Source: RYN-133 sp963708645
GTDB taxonomy: Bacteria > Actinomycetota > Actinomycetes > Mycobacteriales > Jatrophihabitantaceae
DNA length: 64,000 bases
NCBI GenBank assembly: GCA_963708645.1
Contig: CAVPTA010000007.1
Location: 434,001 to 498,000, forward strand
Direction: 5' to 3'
A program made the position numbers and the translations under genes. Each line of letters starts with the position of its first letter. Within the stretch, counting starts at the first letter, position 1. Below are positions 8,030 to 19,356 of the stretch, one piece after another. Under the pieces are notes generated by a model. The model ran no database searches, had not been told where the DNA came from, and saw only the letters and a list, made by a program, of their open reading frames with translations.

Positions 8030-8117
8030 GGTTGTCCCCAGGGCAACCGAATTCATCCCCAACTCACACCGAGTTTTACACGGGTTCGTCCACATGGTTG
8101 TCCACAGTTGTGGGCAA
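8030..8117. other. Cluster of DnaA-box-like words in a 359-bp gene-free stretch
   Basis: The interval 7762-8120 holds no convincing gene. Its right end carries TTGTCCCCA (8032-8040, within an 8-bp-stem hairpin 8030-8048), TTTTACACG (8074-8082), TTCGTCCACA (8085-8094), TTGTCCACA (8098-8106) and, on the other strand, TTGCCCACA (8109-8117). TTGTCCACA is the usual high-GC actinobacterial DnaA box. No dnaA or dnaN lies nearby, so this is not an obvious oriC. A DnaA-titrating or regulatory site is possible. Confidence 0.4.
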
Positions 8118-8120
8118 CCC

Positions 8121-9242
8121 TCAACGCGCGGTCGATTCACAGTCGCGCAGGACGCGGAGGATGTTGCCACGAGTCAACGCGGCGAGGTCGGCCTCGGACC
8201 ACCTCCGCTTGATCAGTTCGGCGATCAGCGCCGGGTAACCGGTGACGTCGGTGAGCCCGTCGGGCATGGCCTCGCACCCGTCGAAATCGCCGCCCAGCCC
8301 GACGTGGGCGATGCCGGCGACGTCGCGGACGTGGTCGACGTGGTCGGCGACGTCGGCCACGGTCGCCACCGGTGCAGGGTGGCGGCGCTCGTAGTCGGCT
8401 GACGCGGCCATGTGGGCGTCCCAATCACGAGGGTCCTGGCCGCGCTCGGTCATTTCTGCGAGCACGGCGTCGTCCCACTCCTTGCAGGCCCTCGACACGA
8501 ACTGCGGCACGAAGGTCACCATGCACACGCCGCCGTTACCGGCCAGCGTCGTGAGGACGTCGTCAGGGGCGTTGCGGACGTGGTCTGTGACGGCACGTGC
8601 GGACGAATGGCTGAAGATCACCGGCGCGGTCGATGTCTCGAGCGCGTCGCGCATCGTGGACGGGGCGACGTGCGAGATGTCGACGAGCATGCCCAGGCCG
8701 TTCATCTCGGCGACGACCTCACGCCCGAAGTCGGTCAGACCGCCGTGTTCTGGCTTATCTGTGGCCGAGTCTGCCCACGGCACGTTGTCGTTGTGGGTCA
8801 AGGTCATGTACCGCACACCGAGTGAGTGCAGCACGCGCAGCACGGCGAGCGAGCTGTCGATGCTGTGCCCGCCCTCGGCGCCCATCAACGACGCCACGCG
8901 ATGTTCGGCAAAGGCCCGTTCGACATCGTCGGCACCGAGCGCGAGCTGAAGGTGGTCGGGGTACTCGGCGACCATGTGCAGCACGAAGTCGATCTGCTCG
9001 AGCGTCGCAGTGACCGCCTTGTCACCGGTGAGCTTGCTCGGCACGAACACCGACCAGAACTGGCCACCGACCCCTCCGTCGCGCAGCCGGACGAGGTCGG
9101 TGCGCGTGCGGGTCTGGCGCCGGTCGAGCGGGTAGGCCGCGGTGTCGTAATTGTTGAGTTCGCGCATCGCCCACGGCAGGTCGTTGTGGCCGTCGATGAC
9201 CGGGTGCGCGGCGAGCAGCTCCCGCGCAACAGCGATGCTCAT
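8121..9242 (-). CDS. Membrane dipeptidase-family (M19) metallopeptidase
   Basis: 373 residues, ATG overlapping the stop of the upstream gene. Binuclear zinc ligands of renal-dipeptidase-type enzymes are all present: H19 and D21 (IDGHNDLPW), bridging E123 (GAEGGHS), H191 (VDISHV), H212 (FSHSSAR) and the late Asp in GLGGDFDG. The family cleaves dipeptides, including those with D-residues, and some members open beta-lactams. There is no signal peptide, so it is probably cytoplasmic. It is translationally coupled to the metallo-beta-lactamase-fold gene and ends next to the DnaA-box-like cluster. Confidence 0.92.
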   Translation of the reverse strand: MSIAVARELLAAHPVIDGHNDLPWAMRELNNYDTAAYPLDRRQTRTRTDLVRLRDGGVGGQFWSVFVPSKLTGDKAVTATLEQIDFVLHMVAEYPDHLQLALGADDVERAFAEHRVASLMGAEGGHSIDSSLAVLRVLHSLGVRYMTLTHNDNVPWADSATDKPEHGGLTDFGREVVAEMNGLGMLVDISHVAPSTMRDALETSTAPVIFSHSSARAVTDHVRNAPDDVLTTLAGNGGVCMVTFVPQFVSRACKEWDDAVLAEMTERGQDPRDWDAHMAASADYERRHPAPVATVADVADHVDHVRDVAGIAHVGLGGDFDGCEAMPDGLTDVTGYPALIAELIKRRWSEADLAALTRGNILRVLRDCESTAR

Positions 9243-9880
9243 GCAGTGACCGACTCGGTCGCCTCGAGATGGGTGAACTCGACCCCGTGCGGGCCGGCGA
9301 TCGAATGGATCTGCCCCTCCACGATGTTCGCGTAGACAGCGGTGACCAGGCTGTCGTGGATCTGGTGAACCCGGGGTGCGCGCACCGAGATGGCGAAGTC
9401 GACGACCTCGGACGACTTCGACCATGGGGCGTTGGTGGGCAGCAAGAGTGTGCTGACCGGCTCCGCCGGAACCGCGAACGAGTCGCCGGGGTGGTAGACG
9501 CCTTCGACCAGATAACCCACGTTCGCGATGATCGGAATCATCGGATGGATCAGCGCGTGCTGGCCGCCGTGGGTCGTGACGGTGAACCCGCCCGCGTCGA
9601 AACGTTCGCCGGGATTGACGGCGCGGATCTGCTCGCCGAACTCGGCGCTCAGCCCGTCCGCGACAGAGCCCGGTGCGAACAGCGCAAGTCGCGAGTCGGC
9701 CTGCAACGCGGCACGGACCTTGTCCGCATCGATGTGATCGGCGTGCTCGTGGGTGATCAGGACGGCACGAGCACCGTCCAGCGCCTGCTCGACCTCGCTG
9801 AACGCGCCGGGATCGATGACGAGGCTGCGGTCACCGTCGTCGAGCCGGACGCACGCGTGCGTGAACTTCGTCAGCTGCAT
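9239..9880 (-). CDS. Metallo-beta-lactamase-fold metal-dependent hydrolase
   Basis: 213 residues. The zinc motif HxHxDH is THEHADHID (H44, H46, D48, H49), with a later His (GGQHALIH), an Asp in YHPGDSF and a final His in QIHDS. The compact size and start MQLTKFTHACVRL match UPF0173/UlaG-like lactonase-type hydrolases. Substrate unknown. Its ATG overlaps the stop of the DUF5709 gene by one base (TGATG), and its own stop overlaps the dipeptidase start, giving a three-gene operon. Confidence 0.88.
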   Translation of the reverse strand: MQLTKFTHACVRLDDGDRSLVIDPGAFSEVEQALDGARAVLITHEHADHIDADKVRAALQADSRLALFAPGSVADGLSAEFGEQIRAVNPGERFDAGGFTVTTHGGQHALIHPMIPIIANVGYLVEGVYHPGDSFAVPAEPVSTLLLPTNAPWSKSSEVVDFAISVRAPRVHQIHDSLVTAVYANIVEGQIHSIAGPHGVEFTHLEATESVTA

Positions 9881-10293
9881 CAGATGTCGCGATCGTCGTC
9901 GACGACGTGCATCGCGGCTTCCTCGGCCGAGCTGCCGTATCCCGCGCTCCCGACATCTTCGGCGACCTCGTCGGTCTCGGTCCGTTCGCGCGCGCCCTCG
10001 TCCGGTGCGACCAACCGACCGGCCCGTCGCTCGCCCTCGACGTCGTCCTCGTCGTTGTCCCAGACCTCGGGCTCCTCCTCGGCCAGGTGCTGATCGAGCG
10101 ACTCGCCCTCGATGGATTCCTCGACGGTCTCGCCACGCCAGCTGTGCGAGGCGCGTTCGGGCGGTGAGTAGCCGGCGTCCAGCGGATCCTCGGTGTTGTC
10201 TCCCGTCAGCGTTTCGGACGGGTCGACCTGGTCGTTCCCGGCGAACCCGCCCACGTAGATGTCGTCGCTGCGCCGATCGTCGTTGTCGCTCAT
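9880..10293 (-). CDS. DUF5709 family acidic protein
   Basis: 137 residues, very acidic. It has the family's ordered motifs: DQVDPSETLTGDNTEDPLDAGYSP cut short here as TLTGD, DPLDAGYSPPERA, ESLDQHLAEEEPEVWD, RAGRLVAPDEGA and a C-terminal SSAEEAAMHV. There is no membrane segment and no catalytic motif. It is restricted to Actinobacteria and of unknown function. It is first in the operon with the hydrolase and dipeptidase and divergent from photolyase with 52 bp between starts. Confidence 0.85.
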   Translation of the reverse strand: MSDNDDRRSDDIYVGGFAGNDQVDPSETLTGDNTEDPLDAGYSPPERASHSWRGETVEESIEGESLDQHLAEEEPEVWDNDEDDVEGERRAGRLVAPDEGARERTETDEVAEDVGSAGYGSSAEEAAMHVVDDDRDI

Positions 10294-10345
10294 GGCCTCC
10301 AGCCTGCCCCGTTACCGTGTCAGATGCACAGGGCAGGCTCGCTCT

Positions 10346-11686
10346 ATGAGCTCCGTCCTATGGCTGCGCCGCGATCTCCGGCTGCGAGACCAGCCGGCGC
10401 TGCACGAAGCTGCGCACGACGGCCCCGTCGTCGCGCTGTTCGTGCTCGACCCGGCATTGCTGAATCCGGCCGGTGCCCCGCGGGTCGCATTCCTGTACCG
10501 CACGCTGCGCGATCTGGACGAGAGGCTGCGCGAGCACGGCGGCAAACTCCTGGTGCGTCGCGGCGACCCCGTCAGCGTGGTGCCGAAGGTCGCTTCCGAG
10601 GCGAAGGCAGAGACGGTGCACGTCAGTGCCGACTTCGGTCCGTACGGATCACGCCGCGATGAAGCGGTCGACAGGGCGCTCGGCGACGTGCGCTTCGTGC
10701 GCACCGGGTCGCCCTATGCGATCAGCCCTGGCCGCGTGCTCAAGGGCGACGGCCTACCGTTCAAGGTCTACACGCCCTTCTATCGCGCGTGGGTCGAGCA
10801 CGGTTGGCGCAAACCCGCCGCGACCATCACCGGACGCGTCGACTGGCACACCGATCTCGACGGCATCGACATCCCGAACGACCCGGCGCTGCCGAAGTCG
10901 CTCGAGCTGCCGGCTGCCGGTGAGGACGCCGCGCTCAAGGCCTGGCGGGCGTACCGCTCATCCGGTCTGGGCACCTATCGCAACGACCGTGACCGTCCCG
11001 ACCTCGACCGCACGTCCCACATGTCTGTCTATCTGAAGTGGGGCTGCATCCATCCGCGCACCTTGCTCGCCGACCTGGGCGAGCACGACGAGACATACCG
11101 CAAGGAAGTCGCGTGGCGCGAGTTCTACGCAAACGTGCTGCATCACTGGCCCGACAGCGCACGCGAGTACTTCTTGCCGCAGTTCAAGGCGATGAACTAC
11201 GCCCGTGCGAACACGAAGGCTTTCGACGCCTGGCGCGACGGACGCACGGGTTACCCGATCGTCGATGCGGGGATGCGCCAGCTGCTCGCGCAGGGGTGGA
11301 TGCACAACCGGGTGCGCATGATCGTCGCGTCGTTCCTCGTCAAGGACCTGCACATCGAGTGGCAGCACGGTGCTCGGCATTTCATGCGGCATCTGGTCGA
11401 CGGCGACCTCGCGTCCAACCAGCACGGCTGGCAGTGGACGGCCGGCACCGGCACCGACGCGGCGCCCTATTACCGGGTGTTCAACCCGATCACGCAGGGC
11501 CACAAGTTCGATCCGGACGGCGACTACGTGCGGCGGTGGGTGCCGGAACTGCGCGACATCGACGGCGGCGCGGTGCACGAACCCTGGACGATCGACCCGG
11601 CCCCGTCCGACTACCCCGATCCGATCGTCGATCACGCCGCCGAGCGCAAGGTCGCCCTGGAGCGCTATCAGGAGATCCGCTCCTAA
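10346..11686 (+). CDS. phr: Deoxyribodipyrimidine photolyase (class I CPD)
   Basis: 446 residues from ATG 10346, chosen because SSVLWLRRDLRLRD is the canonical N-terminus. The antenna-binding Rossmann domain spans about 1-130, and the FAD/DNA domain about 195-440. Conserved blocks are seen: WREFYANVL, TGYPIVDAGMRQL, GWMHNRVRMI, WQWTAGTGTDAAPYYRVFNP (Trp electron-transfer region) and the final SDYPDPIVDH. It repairs UV-induced cyclobutane dimers with light. The stop overlaps that of the epimerase gene tail to tail. Confidence 0.95.
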   Translation: MSSVLWLRRDLRLRDQPALHEAAHDGPVVALFVLDPALLNPAGAPRVAFLYRTLRDLDERLREHGGKLLVRRGDPVSVVPKVASEAKAETVHVSADFGPYGSRRDEAVDRALGDVRFVRTGSPYAISPGRVLKGDGLPFKVYTPFYRAWVEHGWRKPAATITGRVDWHTDLDGIDIPNDPALPKSLELPAAGEDAALKAWRAYRSSGLGTYRNDRDRPDLDRTSHMSVYLKWGCIHPRTLLADLGEHDETYRKEVAWREFYANVLHHWPDSAREYFLPQFKAMNYARANTKAFDAWRDGRTGYPIVDAGMRQLLAQGWMHNRVRMIVASFLVKDLHIEWQHGARHFMRHLVDGDLASNQHGWQWTAGTGTDAAPYYRVFNPITQGHKFDPDGDYVRRWVPELRDIDGGAVHEPWTIDPAPSDYPDPIVDHAAERKVALERYQEIRS

Positions 11687-12582
11687 GTGAGCGGCTGGAT
11701 GCCCCAGGAAGCGGCCCAGGTGCCGCCCGGGTCGAGCACGATCAGGCCGTGCGTGGAGTTGAACGCGTCCGCCGCGCAGGTCATCGGCTCGATCGCGACG
11801 CCTGGTCCGACCCCGGCAAGATCCTCGTTCGTGAAGACCTGCAGATAGCGAAACGTCTCGTCGAACCACAGTCGGGCTCCGCCGGCGGCCGAACGCACTT
11901 CGGCCGACCCGCGCCCGCCCTCGACGTGCAGGTCGGTGAACCCGTCGTCCATGCGCAGCGCTTTGAGTCGCTTGCCGCGCCGCAGGTCATGCGGCGTGCG
12001 GGCGACCGACTGCACCCCGATCGGCACCTGCGCGTCGTCGAGCACCAACCGCTGACGCGCAGGAATGCGCACTGTCGTCGCGTCGAGCGCCGCACCGTGC
12101 GTCGAAAGGTACGGGTGGAATCCGGCGCCGAACGGCGCAGCACCCGCGCCGTGGTTGTGCGCGGACGCCGACACCGAGAGGCCGAGCTCGGCATGCACCG
12201 CGTAGGTGACCTCGACGCGCACCTCGAACGGGTAACCCTTCTGCGGCACGATGTCGAGCGCCAGCGTGACCCGATTGCGCTGGTGCACGGTCGGTACCCA
12301 GCGCGCCCAGCGTCCGAGCCCATGAATGGCATTGCCCTTGTCCGGCTCGGTGAGCGCCAACTGCTGGTTCTCGCCGAGGAACGTGTACCGGCCGTGGCGC
12401 AACCGATTCGGCCACGGCACTAGGACGGCGCCGCTGCACCGTGGCGGCAGTGCGTCGGCGTCGAACGGGACGGTGATGTCGACGCCACGGTGGGTGAATT
12501 CGCGCAACCCGGCCCCGACCTCGGTGACCGTCGCGCGGAACTCGCCGGCTGCGATGGCGAACTGCTCTCCGGTCAGCGTCAT
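11683..12582 (-). CDS. Aldose 1-epimerase family protein
   Basis: 299 residues. Galactose-mutarotase fold: VPWPNRLRHGRYTF, NAIHGLGRW (substrate His), GAGFHPYL (general acid His at about 160) and a C-terminal IEPMTC whose Glu corresponds to the catalytic base. These interconvert alpha and beta anomers of aldoses. There is no signal peptide. It lies 11 bp downstream of the MFS gene on the same strand, so cotranscription with the MFS and meaB genes is likely. The gene converges with photolyase. Confidence 0.9.
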   Translation of the reverse strand: MTLTGEQFAIAAGEFRATVTEVGAGLREFTHRGVDITVPFDADALPPRCSGAVLVPWPNRLRHGRYTFLGENQQLALTEPDKGNAIHGLGRWARWVPTVHQRNRVTLALDIVPQKGYPFEVRVEVTYAVHAELGLSVSASAHNHGAGAAPFGAGFHPYLSTHGAALDATTVRIPARQRLVLDDAQVPIGVQSVARTPHDLRRGKRLKALRMDDGFTDLHVEGGRGSAEVRSAAGGARLWFDETFRYLQVFTNEDLAGVGPGVAIEPMTCAADAFNSTHGLIVLDPGGTWAASWGIQPLT

Positions 12583-12593
12583 AGTCGCCGACG

Positions 12594-13895
12594 CTATCGC
12601 TTGCCCGCGTAGTTCCAGAACGGTCGCACCAGCACGCCGGCGATCAGGACGACGATCGCGCAGGCAACCCCGCCGAACACCCACGAAAACGACACGGATG
12701 TCGCGGCGGCCATGCCACCGGCGCGGACGTCGCCCAGGCGCGGGCCACCGGCGACGACGGCGATGAAGACGCCCTGCATGCGACCGCGCATCGCGTCCGG
12801 TGCGTAGGTCTGCAGGATCGTCTGCCGGTAGACCGCGCTGACGAGGTCGGCGGCGCCGGCGACAGCGAGCAGGGTGACGACCAGCCACAGTGAGTGCGCC
12901 AGCCCGGACACTGCGACGGCGATCCCCCAGGCGACGACAGCGAAGGTCAGCGCTCGACCCTGTCGCTTCACGCGTCCGATCCATCCGCTCGACAGTCCCG
13001 CGATCACCGAGCCGATCGCGATCGCGGCGTACAGCGGCCCGACAGTTCCGTGGAAACGCTCGTCGGCAACGGCCGGAAAGAGCGCGCGTGGCATGGCCAG
13101 CACCATCGCGCCGATGTCGACGAGGAACGACATGACCACGACAGGACGGGTGGCGATGAACCGCAGGCCCTCGACGACCGAACTCAGACCGAGCGTGGAC
13201 GATGAGTTCTCGTCCGGTGGCATCGGCGGCAGCCGGAACGCCGAGTAGAGAGCTGCGGTGAACAGCACCGCGTCGATGCCGTAGGCGTAGGCGAAGCCGT
13301 GGTTCAGGCCGACGAGCAGACCGGCGATCAACGGGCCGATCACTTGTCCGAAGTTGCCGACAGTGAAGGTCAGCGTGTTGGCCGCGGGGACGAGGTCGGC
13401 GGGGACGAGTCGCGGCGTGATCGCCCCACGCGTCGAGGAAGCGATCGCGAACGCGCCGGCCTGTACGGCCACGAGCGAGAGGATCAGCCAGACGTTGCCG
13501 AGGCCGAGCAACGTTTGCGCGAGCAGGCCGATCGTCATCGCCCATTGGAGGATCGAGGACCAGAAATAGAGCTTGCCGCGGTCGACGACATCGGCGATCG
13601 CTCCCCCGTACAGGCCGAAGGCGATCGTCGGGATGAGCCCGGCGAGGCCGAAGAAGCCCACGTAGAGCGACGAGCGCGTCAGCGCGTAGATCTGCACCGG
13701 GACGGCGACCTGTGTCAGCATCGATCCGATGAACGAGGTGCCTTGCCCGATGACCAGCCGTTTGTAGGCCGGGACGACCAGCGGTCGCGTGTCGACGGCA
13801 TGACGCCGGATCAGCGCGCCGAGCGAGCGTTGCGGCGCGGGCACCTGTGCGATCTCGGCGGATTCTGCTTCGACGTCCTCGAGGTCCTCACTCAC
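12594..13895 (-). CDS. MFS transporter (EntS/MFS_3-like)
   Basis: 433 residues, GTG start overlapping the meaB stop (GTGA). About 12 hydrophobic segments follow a 40-residue cytoplasmic lead. VIGQGTSFIGSMLTQVAVP in helix 1 and YGGAIADVVDRGKL (motif A variant) match the enterobactin-exporter/MFS_3 branch. The C-terminus is short and basic. Substrate unknown. Its coupling to meaB is probably incidental to the mutase function, since MeaB has no known transporter partner. Confidence 0.88.
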   Translation of the reverse strand: MSEDLEDVEAESAEIAQVPAPQRSLGALIRRHAVDTRPLVVPAYKRLVIGQGTSFIGSMLTQVAVPVQIYALTRSSLYVGFFGLAGLIPTIAFGLYGGAIADVVDRGKLYFWSSILQWAMTIGLLAQTLLGLGNVWLILSLVAVQAGAFAIASSTRGAITPRLVPADLVPAANTLTFTVGNFGQVIGPLIAGLLVGLNHGFAYAYGIDAVLFTAALYSAFRLPPMPPDENSSSTLGLSSVVEGLRFIATRPVVVMSFLVDIGAMVLAMPRALFPAVADERFHGTVGPLYAAIAIGSVIAGLSSGWIGRVKRQGRALTFAVVAWGIAVAVSGLAHSLWLVVTLLAVAGAADLVSAVYRQTILQTYAPDAMRGRMQGVFIAVVAGGPRLGDVRAGGMAAATSVSFSWVFGGVACAIVVLIAGVLVRPFWNYAGKR

Positions 13896-14887
13896 CGCGA
13901 TTCGTCCAGCGAGCGGACGATCTCGGTCGCAGCCTGGTCAGGCGTCATCTCGTCGGCGAGCACAGCCGTTTCGACACGCTCGACGACGGCGCGGACGTCA
14001 GCGGTGTCGAGGCGCGACAGTAGCCGATCGCGCACCATCGCCCGCGTCCATTGCACCAACTGCCGGCGCCGTTTCGCGTCGAGCTCGCCGTGCTGCTCGA
14101 GCCACTCGCGATGGCGTTGCACGTGCTTCCAGACGCGGTCGAGGTTGTCGTTCTGCAAGGCACTGCAGGTGATGACCGGCGTCTGCCAGTCGTCATCGGT
14201 GCCACGCAGGAAGCGCAGGGCTCCGGACAGCTCACGCGCCGCCTTCTGCGAATCGTGCGCGTGCTCGCCGTCGGATTTGTTCACTCCGATCACGTCGGCG
14301 AGTTCGAGGATGCCGCGTTTCATGCCCTGCAGCTGGTCGCCGGTGCGCGCGAGGGTGAGGAACAGGAAGGTGTCGACCATGTCGGCCACGACGTACTCGG
14401 ACTGCCCGACCCCGACTGTCTCGACCAGGACGATGTCGAATCCGGCTGCCTCCATCACGACCATCGTTTCGCGGGTGGCCTGCGCGACGCCGCCGAGCGT
14501 GCCCCGGCTCGGGGACGGGCGCACGAACGCGTTGTCGTCGGCGGCCAGGCGCTGCATGCGCGTCTTGTCACCGAGGATGCTGCCGCCGGTCTTGCCCGAG
14601 GACGGGTCGACCGCGAGCACCGCGACCTTGTGGCCGTCGGCGATCAGATTGATGCCGAGTTGGTCGATGAACGTCGACTTGCCGACGCCGGGCACCCCGG
14701 TGATCCCGACGCGTTGCGCATGACCGGTGTGCGGCAGAAGCTCGACCAGCAACTGCTGGGCCTGCTCGCGGTGGTCGGCGCGGCGCGACTCGACGACGGT
14801 GATCGCGCGGGCGATCGCGGCCCGGTTACCGTCCCGTACCCCGTCCGCCAACCCCCGCGAGTGGTCACTTACGCGTCGAGTGGTCAC
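13892..14887 (-). CDS. meaB: Methylmalonyl-CoA mutase-associated G-protein chaperone MeaB
   Basis: 331 residues as written. P-loop GVPGVGKSTF (about 64-73), Asp/Ser switch LAVDPSSGKTGGSILGDKTRM, ETVGVGQSE (switch II) and NKSD for guanine specificity identify the MeaB/ArgK family. MeaB protects and loads adenosylcobalamin onto the mutase and uses GTP. The first 11 residues (MTTRRVSDHSR) are encoded by the palindromic repeat at 14856-14927. A TTG at about residue 13 (LADGVRDGN) is where homology to other MeaB proteins begins, so the true start may be inside. It lies downstream of mutA-mutB on the same strand. Confidence 0.93.
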   Translation of the reverse strand: MTTRRVSDHSRGLADGVRDGNRAAIARAITVVESRRADHREQAQQLLVELLPHTGHAQRVGITGVPGVGKSTFIDQLGINLIADGHKVAVLAVDPSSGKTGGSILGDKTRMQRLAADDNAFVRPSPSRGTLGGVAQATRETMVVMEAAGFDIVLVETVGVGQSEYVVADMVDTFLFLTLARTGDQLQGMKRGILELADVIGVNKSDGEHAHDSQKAARELSGALRFLRGTDDDWQTPVITCSALQNDNLDRVWKHVQRHREWLEQHGELDAKRRRQLVQWTRAMVRDRLLSRLDTADVRAVVERVETAVLADEMTPDQAATEIVRSLDESR

Positions 14888-14927
14888 TTATCTCTGACCA
14901 CTCGCGCGATAAATGACCACTCGCGAG
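14856..14927. repeat. Four-copy palindromic repeat between mutB and meaB
   Basis: Two direct copies of a CGAGTGGTCACTTA-type word (14856-14871, 14877-14890) are followed by two inverted copies (14895-14908 and 14910-14927). Arms pair into long hairpins. The element starts at the base after the mutB stop codon and runs into the predicted start of meaB. Its arrangement (two head, two tail copies) resembles REP/MITE-like interspersed repeats rather than a terminator. Confidence 0.75.
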
Positions 14928-17071
<2,144 letters not shown>

Positions 17072-17075
<4 letters not shown>

Positions 17076-18814
17076 GCCCACACCGCCTCGATCGTGCGCA
17101 GTACTGTCAGTGCGTCGCAACCGGCATAGATCTCACCGTCGACGTCCATTTCAGAACGTCCGGCGATCCATACCTTCTCGGCACCCATCGATCGAAGCTT
17201 CTCAACGGCCGCTTCTGCCTCGTCCGCATACACGGTGTCGGACGAGCAGAGGCACACGACAGGCGAGTCATCCGGTGCGTATTCGTCCTCGTTGCCGACG
17301 AGAACTTCGACGCCGCCCGCGTTGAAGAGGTTCTGCGCGAACGAGAGCCGCGCGCTGTACTGCGACCTAGGCCCGAGTGTCACCAAGAAGACGGCCGGAC
17401 GCGGGTCGCGGGACTCGACGCGATCGCGCAGCTCTTCGAACTCCGCCGCCCAGCGCACCGGCTCGAGCGGTCCTCCGGACGGTGCGGGCGGGGCCTCGTT
17501 ACGCGACACCGGATCCTCGTCGGGGAAGGCGAACTCGGTAACGCCCGTGATCGGTGCACGCCGGTGGGAGATGTCGTCGGCACGCGCATCGCGGGTGGCC
17601 GCGATCGCGGCGGGAATCGTCCCGTCATCGAGTGCGGCGAGCGCGCCGCCGGCCCGCTCGATCGCGGTGAACTCGTCCCAGGCCTTCTGCGCCAACTGCG
17701 CAGTGAGCGTCTCGACGTACCACGATCCGCCGGCGGCATCGACGACCCGACCGATGCTCGACTCGTCGTGAAGCACGGCGTTCGTGTTGCGCGCGATCCG
17801 GCGCGCGAAGTCGTCGGGCAAACCGAGCGCGTTGTCGAACGGCAGCACGGTGATCGCGTCAGCGCCGCCGACACCGGCGGCGAAGCACGCGATCGTGGTG
17901 CGGAGCATGTTCACCCACGGGTCGCGCCGCGTCATCATCGCCGCCGACGTCACTGCGTGCTGGAACTGCACGCGATCTTCGGCCTCCGACAGTTCGGCCA
18001 CGCGTTGCCAGATCTGTCGGGCGGCGCGCAGCTTCGCGATCGAGGCGAACTGGTCGCCGGTGACGGCGAACCGGAACTCGAGCCGGGCGAGGGCGTCATC
18101 GACCGACAGCCCCGACTCAGTGAGCTCGCGCAGATAGGCGACGCCCACTGCGGTTGCCACCGCGATCTCGGTCGCGTCACTCGCACCGGCGTCGTGATAG
18201 ATCGTGGCGTCGACCGTCGCGATCCGCAGTCGCTCATGGGGACGGGCAAGGTCGACGAGTTCGGCGAGTGCGAAGGCCCCGGCACCCGTGCGGGCACGCC
18301 ATCCGATCGGATCGGCGCCGAGCGAGCCGCTCAACTGCACCGAACCGGCGACATCGAGCAGCGCGCGGGCAGCCTCGACCGACGCGTCACCCGCGTCCAG
18401 GACGACCGGAGCGAGATCGAGCAGCACCCCGTCGAGTGCCGCCGGCAGGTCGGCGACGGCGAGACCACCCTTGCCGAGCCGCAGCCAGAGCGAGGTCGCG
18501 CCGGTCTCGAGGTCGTTGAGCACTGCGGCATTCGTCGCCGCGGCGTCGGAATCACGGTGCCAGGTGCGCACGTCCCAGGCTCCGTCGTGCGGCACGCGCG
18601 GCACCGCCGGCGACGGCCCGGAGGTGTACAGCGGCCGGATCGCGATCGCGTCGTAGGTCGTGGTGCTCAGTGCCTCGATGGGGTCGGCGTCCTCGGCCAG
18701 CCCGGACTTGCGCAGCACCGCGGCCACGAGCGCGCGCCAGTCGTCCTCGCTCGCGGCGGGGAAATCGGCGGCCAACACGAGGTCGGGATCCAGACGTTCG
18801 GTCGAAGCCGGCAT
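17072..18814 (-). CDS. mutA: Methylmalonyl-CoA mutase small subunit
   Basis: 580 residues. It has the same barrel architecture as MutB but shorter and divergent (IRPLYTSG, then RRDPWVNMLRTTIACF, then GGSWYVETLT). The C-terminal B12-like domain lacks DxHxxG (VVCLCSSDTVYADEAEAA instead), as expected for the non-catalytic subunit of the heterodimer. ATG start, no leader, first gene of mutA-mutB-meaB with 4-base coupling to mutB. Confidence 0.95.
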
Positions 18815-18955
18815 TCTCAGGATCGTAGGACGGTGCGGCCGTTCATGGCCTGCTCAGGTGGCCCAACTAACGCCGCGCCGGCCCGCAGGAGGCCGGTCAC
18901 CAAGCCACAGATTGTTCTGTCGCAGCACACAGGCTGACGGCGGAACCTTCCTTGC

Positions 18956-19315
18956 ATGGCCAGGCGTTGCACCCGTATGGACGCGCCACCGCTGCCGCAC
19001 TCGGTGCGGCGCAGCGCGCAGTACCGCGGCGTGTGCCTGGCCCTCGGCGCCCTTTGTGTGCTTGCCGTGCTCGCCGGGAGCATCGGGCGTGTCGGAGAGC
19101 CGGCGCACCACCGCAGCCACGTACTCGCGACCGCGACGGTCAGTTACGACCAGCTGGGCGCCAGCGCACGCCACGGCCTCGACGCCGTGCCCGCCGAGCG
19201 GACCGCGGCGCACGCCTCGGACGCCCGCTGGGCGGCGACGGAGGTCACCAGTCGCCAGCATCAGCAACGCGCGGTCGACACCGTACGGACGAGAGGGCCA
19301 CCGGCGACGGCGTAG
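18956..19315 (+). CDS. Small single-pass membrane protein, unknown
   Basis: 119 residues. A basic N-terminus precedes one hydrophobic helix (about 28-45, CLALGALCVLAVLAG). The remainder is His/Ala/Arg-rich with no motif I recognise. It sits 41 bp before a DksA/TraR-like gene on the same strand. Codon use is consistent with coding, but an alternative frame is also open across this stretch, so the call is tentative. Confidence 0.45.
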   Translation: MARRCTRMDAPPLPHSVRRSAQYRGVCLALGALCVLAVLAGSIGRVGEPAHHRSHVLATATVSYDQLGASARHGLDAVPAERTAAHASDARWAATEVTSRQHQQRAVDTVRTRGPPATA

Positions 19316-19356
19316 TGCCGTCCCCAGTTCCTCTCGTCTGCGAAAAGAGCACAGCA

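Noticed and set aside
7762..8120. Chromosomal origin oriC
   Set aside because: No dnaA, dnaN, recF or gyr genes are nearby and the AT-rich unwinding region is very short.
7754..8170. 138-codon minus-strand frame across the 7.8-8.1 kb interval
   Set aside because: Composition is not protein-like, and it runs through inverted repeats and DnaA-like words and overlaps the end of the dipeptidase gene.
14856..14927. CRISPR array
   Set aside because: Repeat copies are mixed in orientation, spacers are only a few bases, and no cas genes are present.
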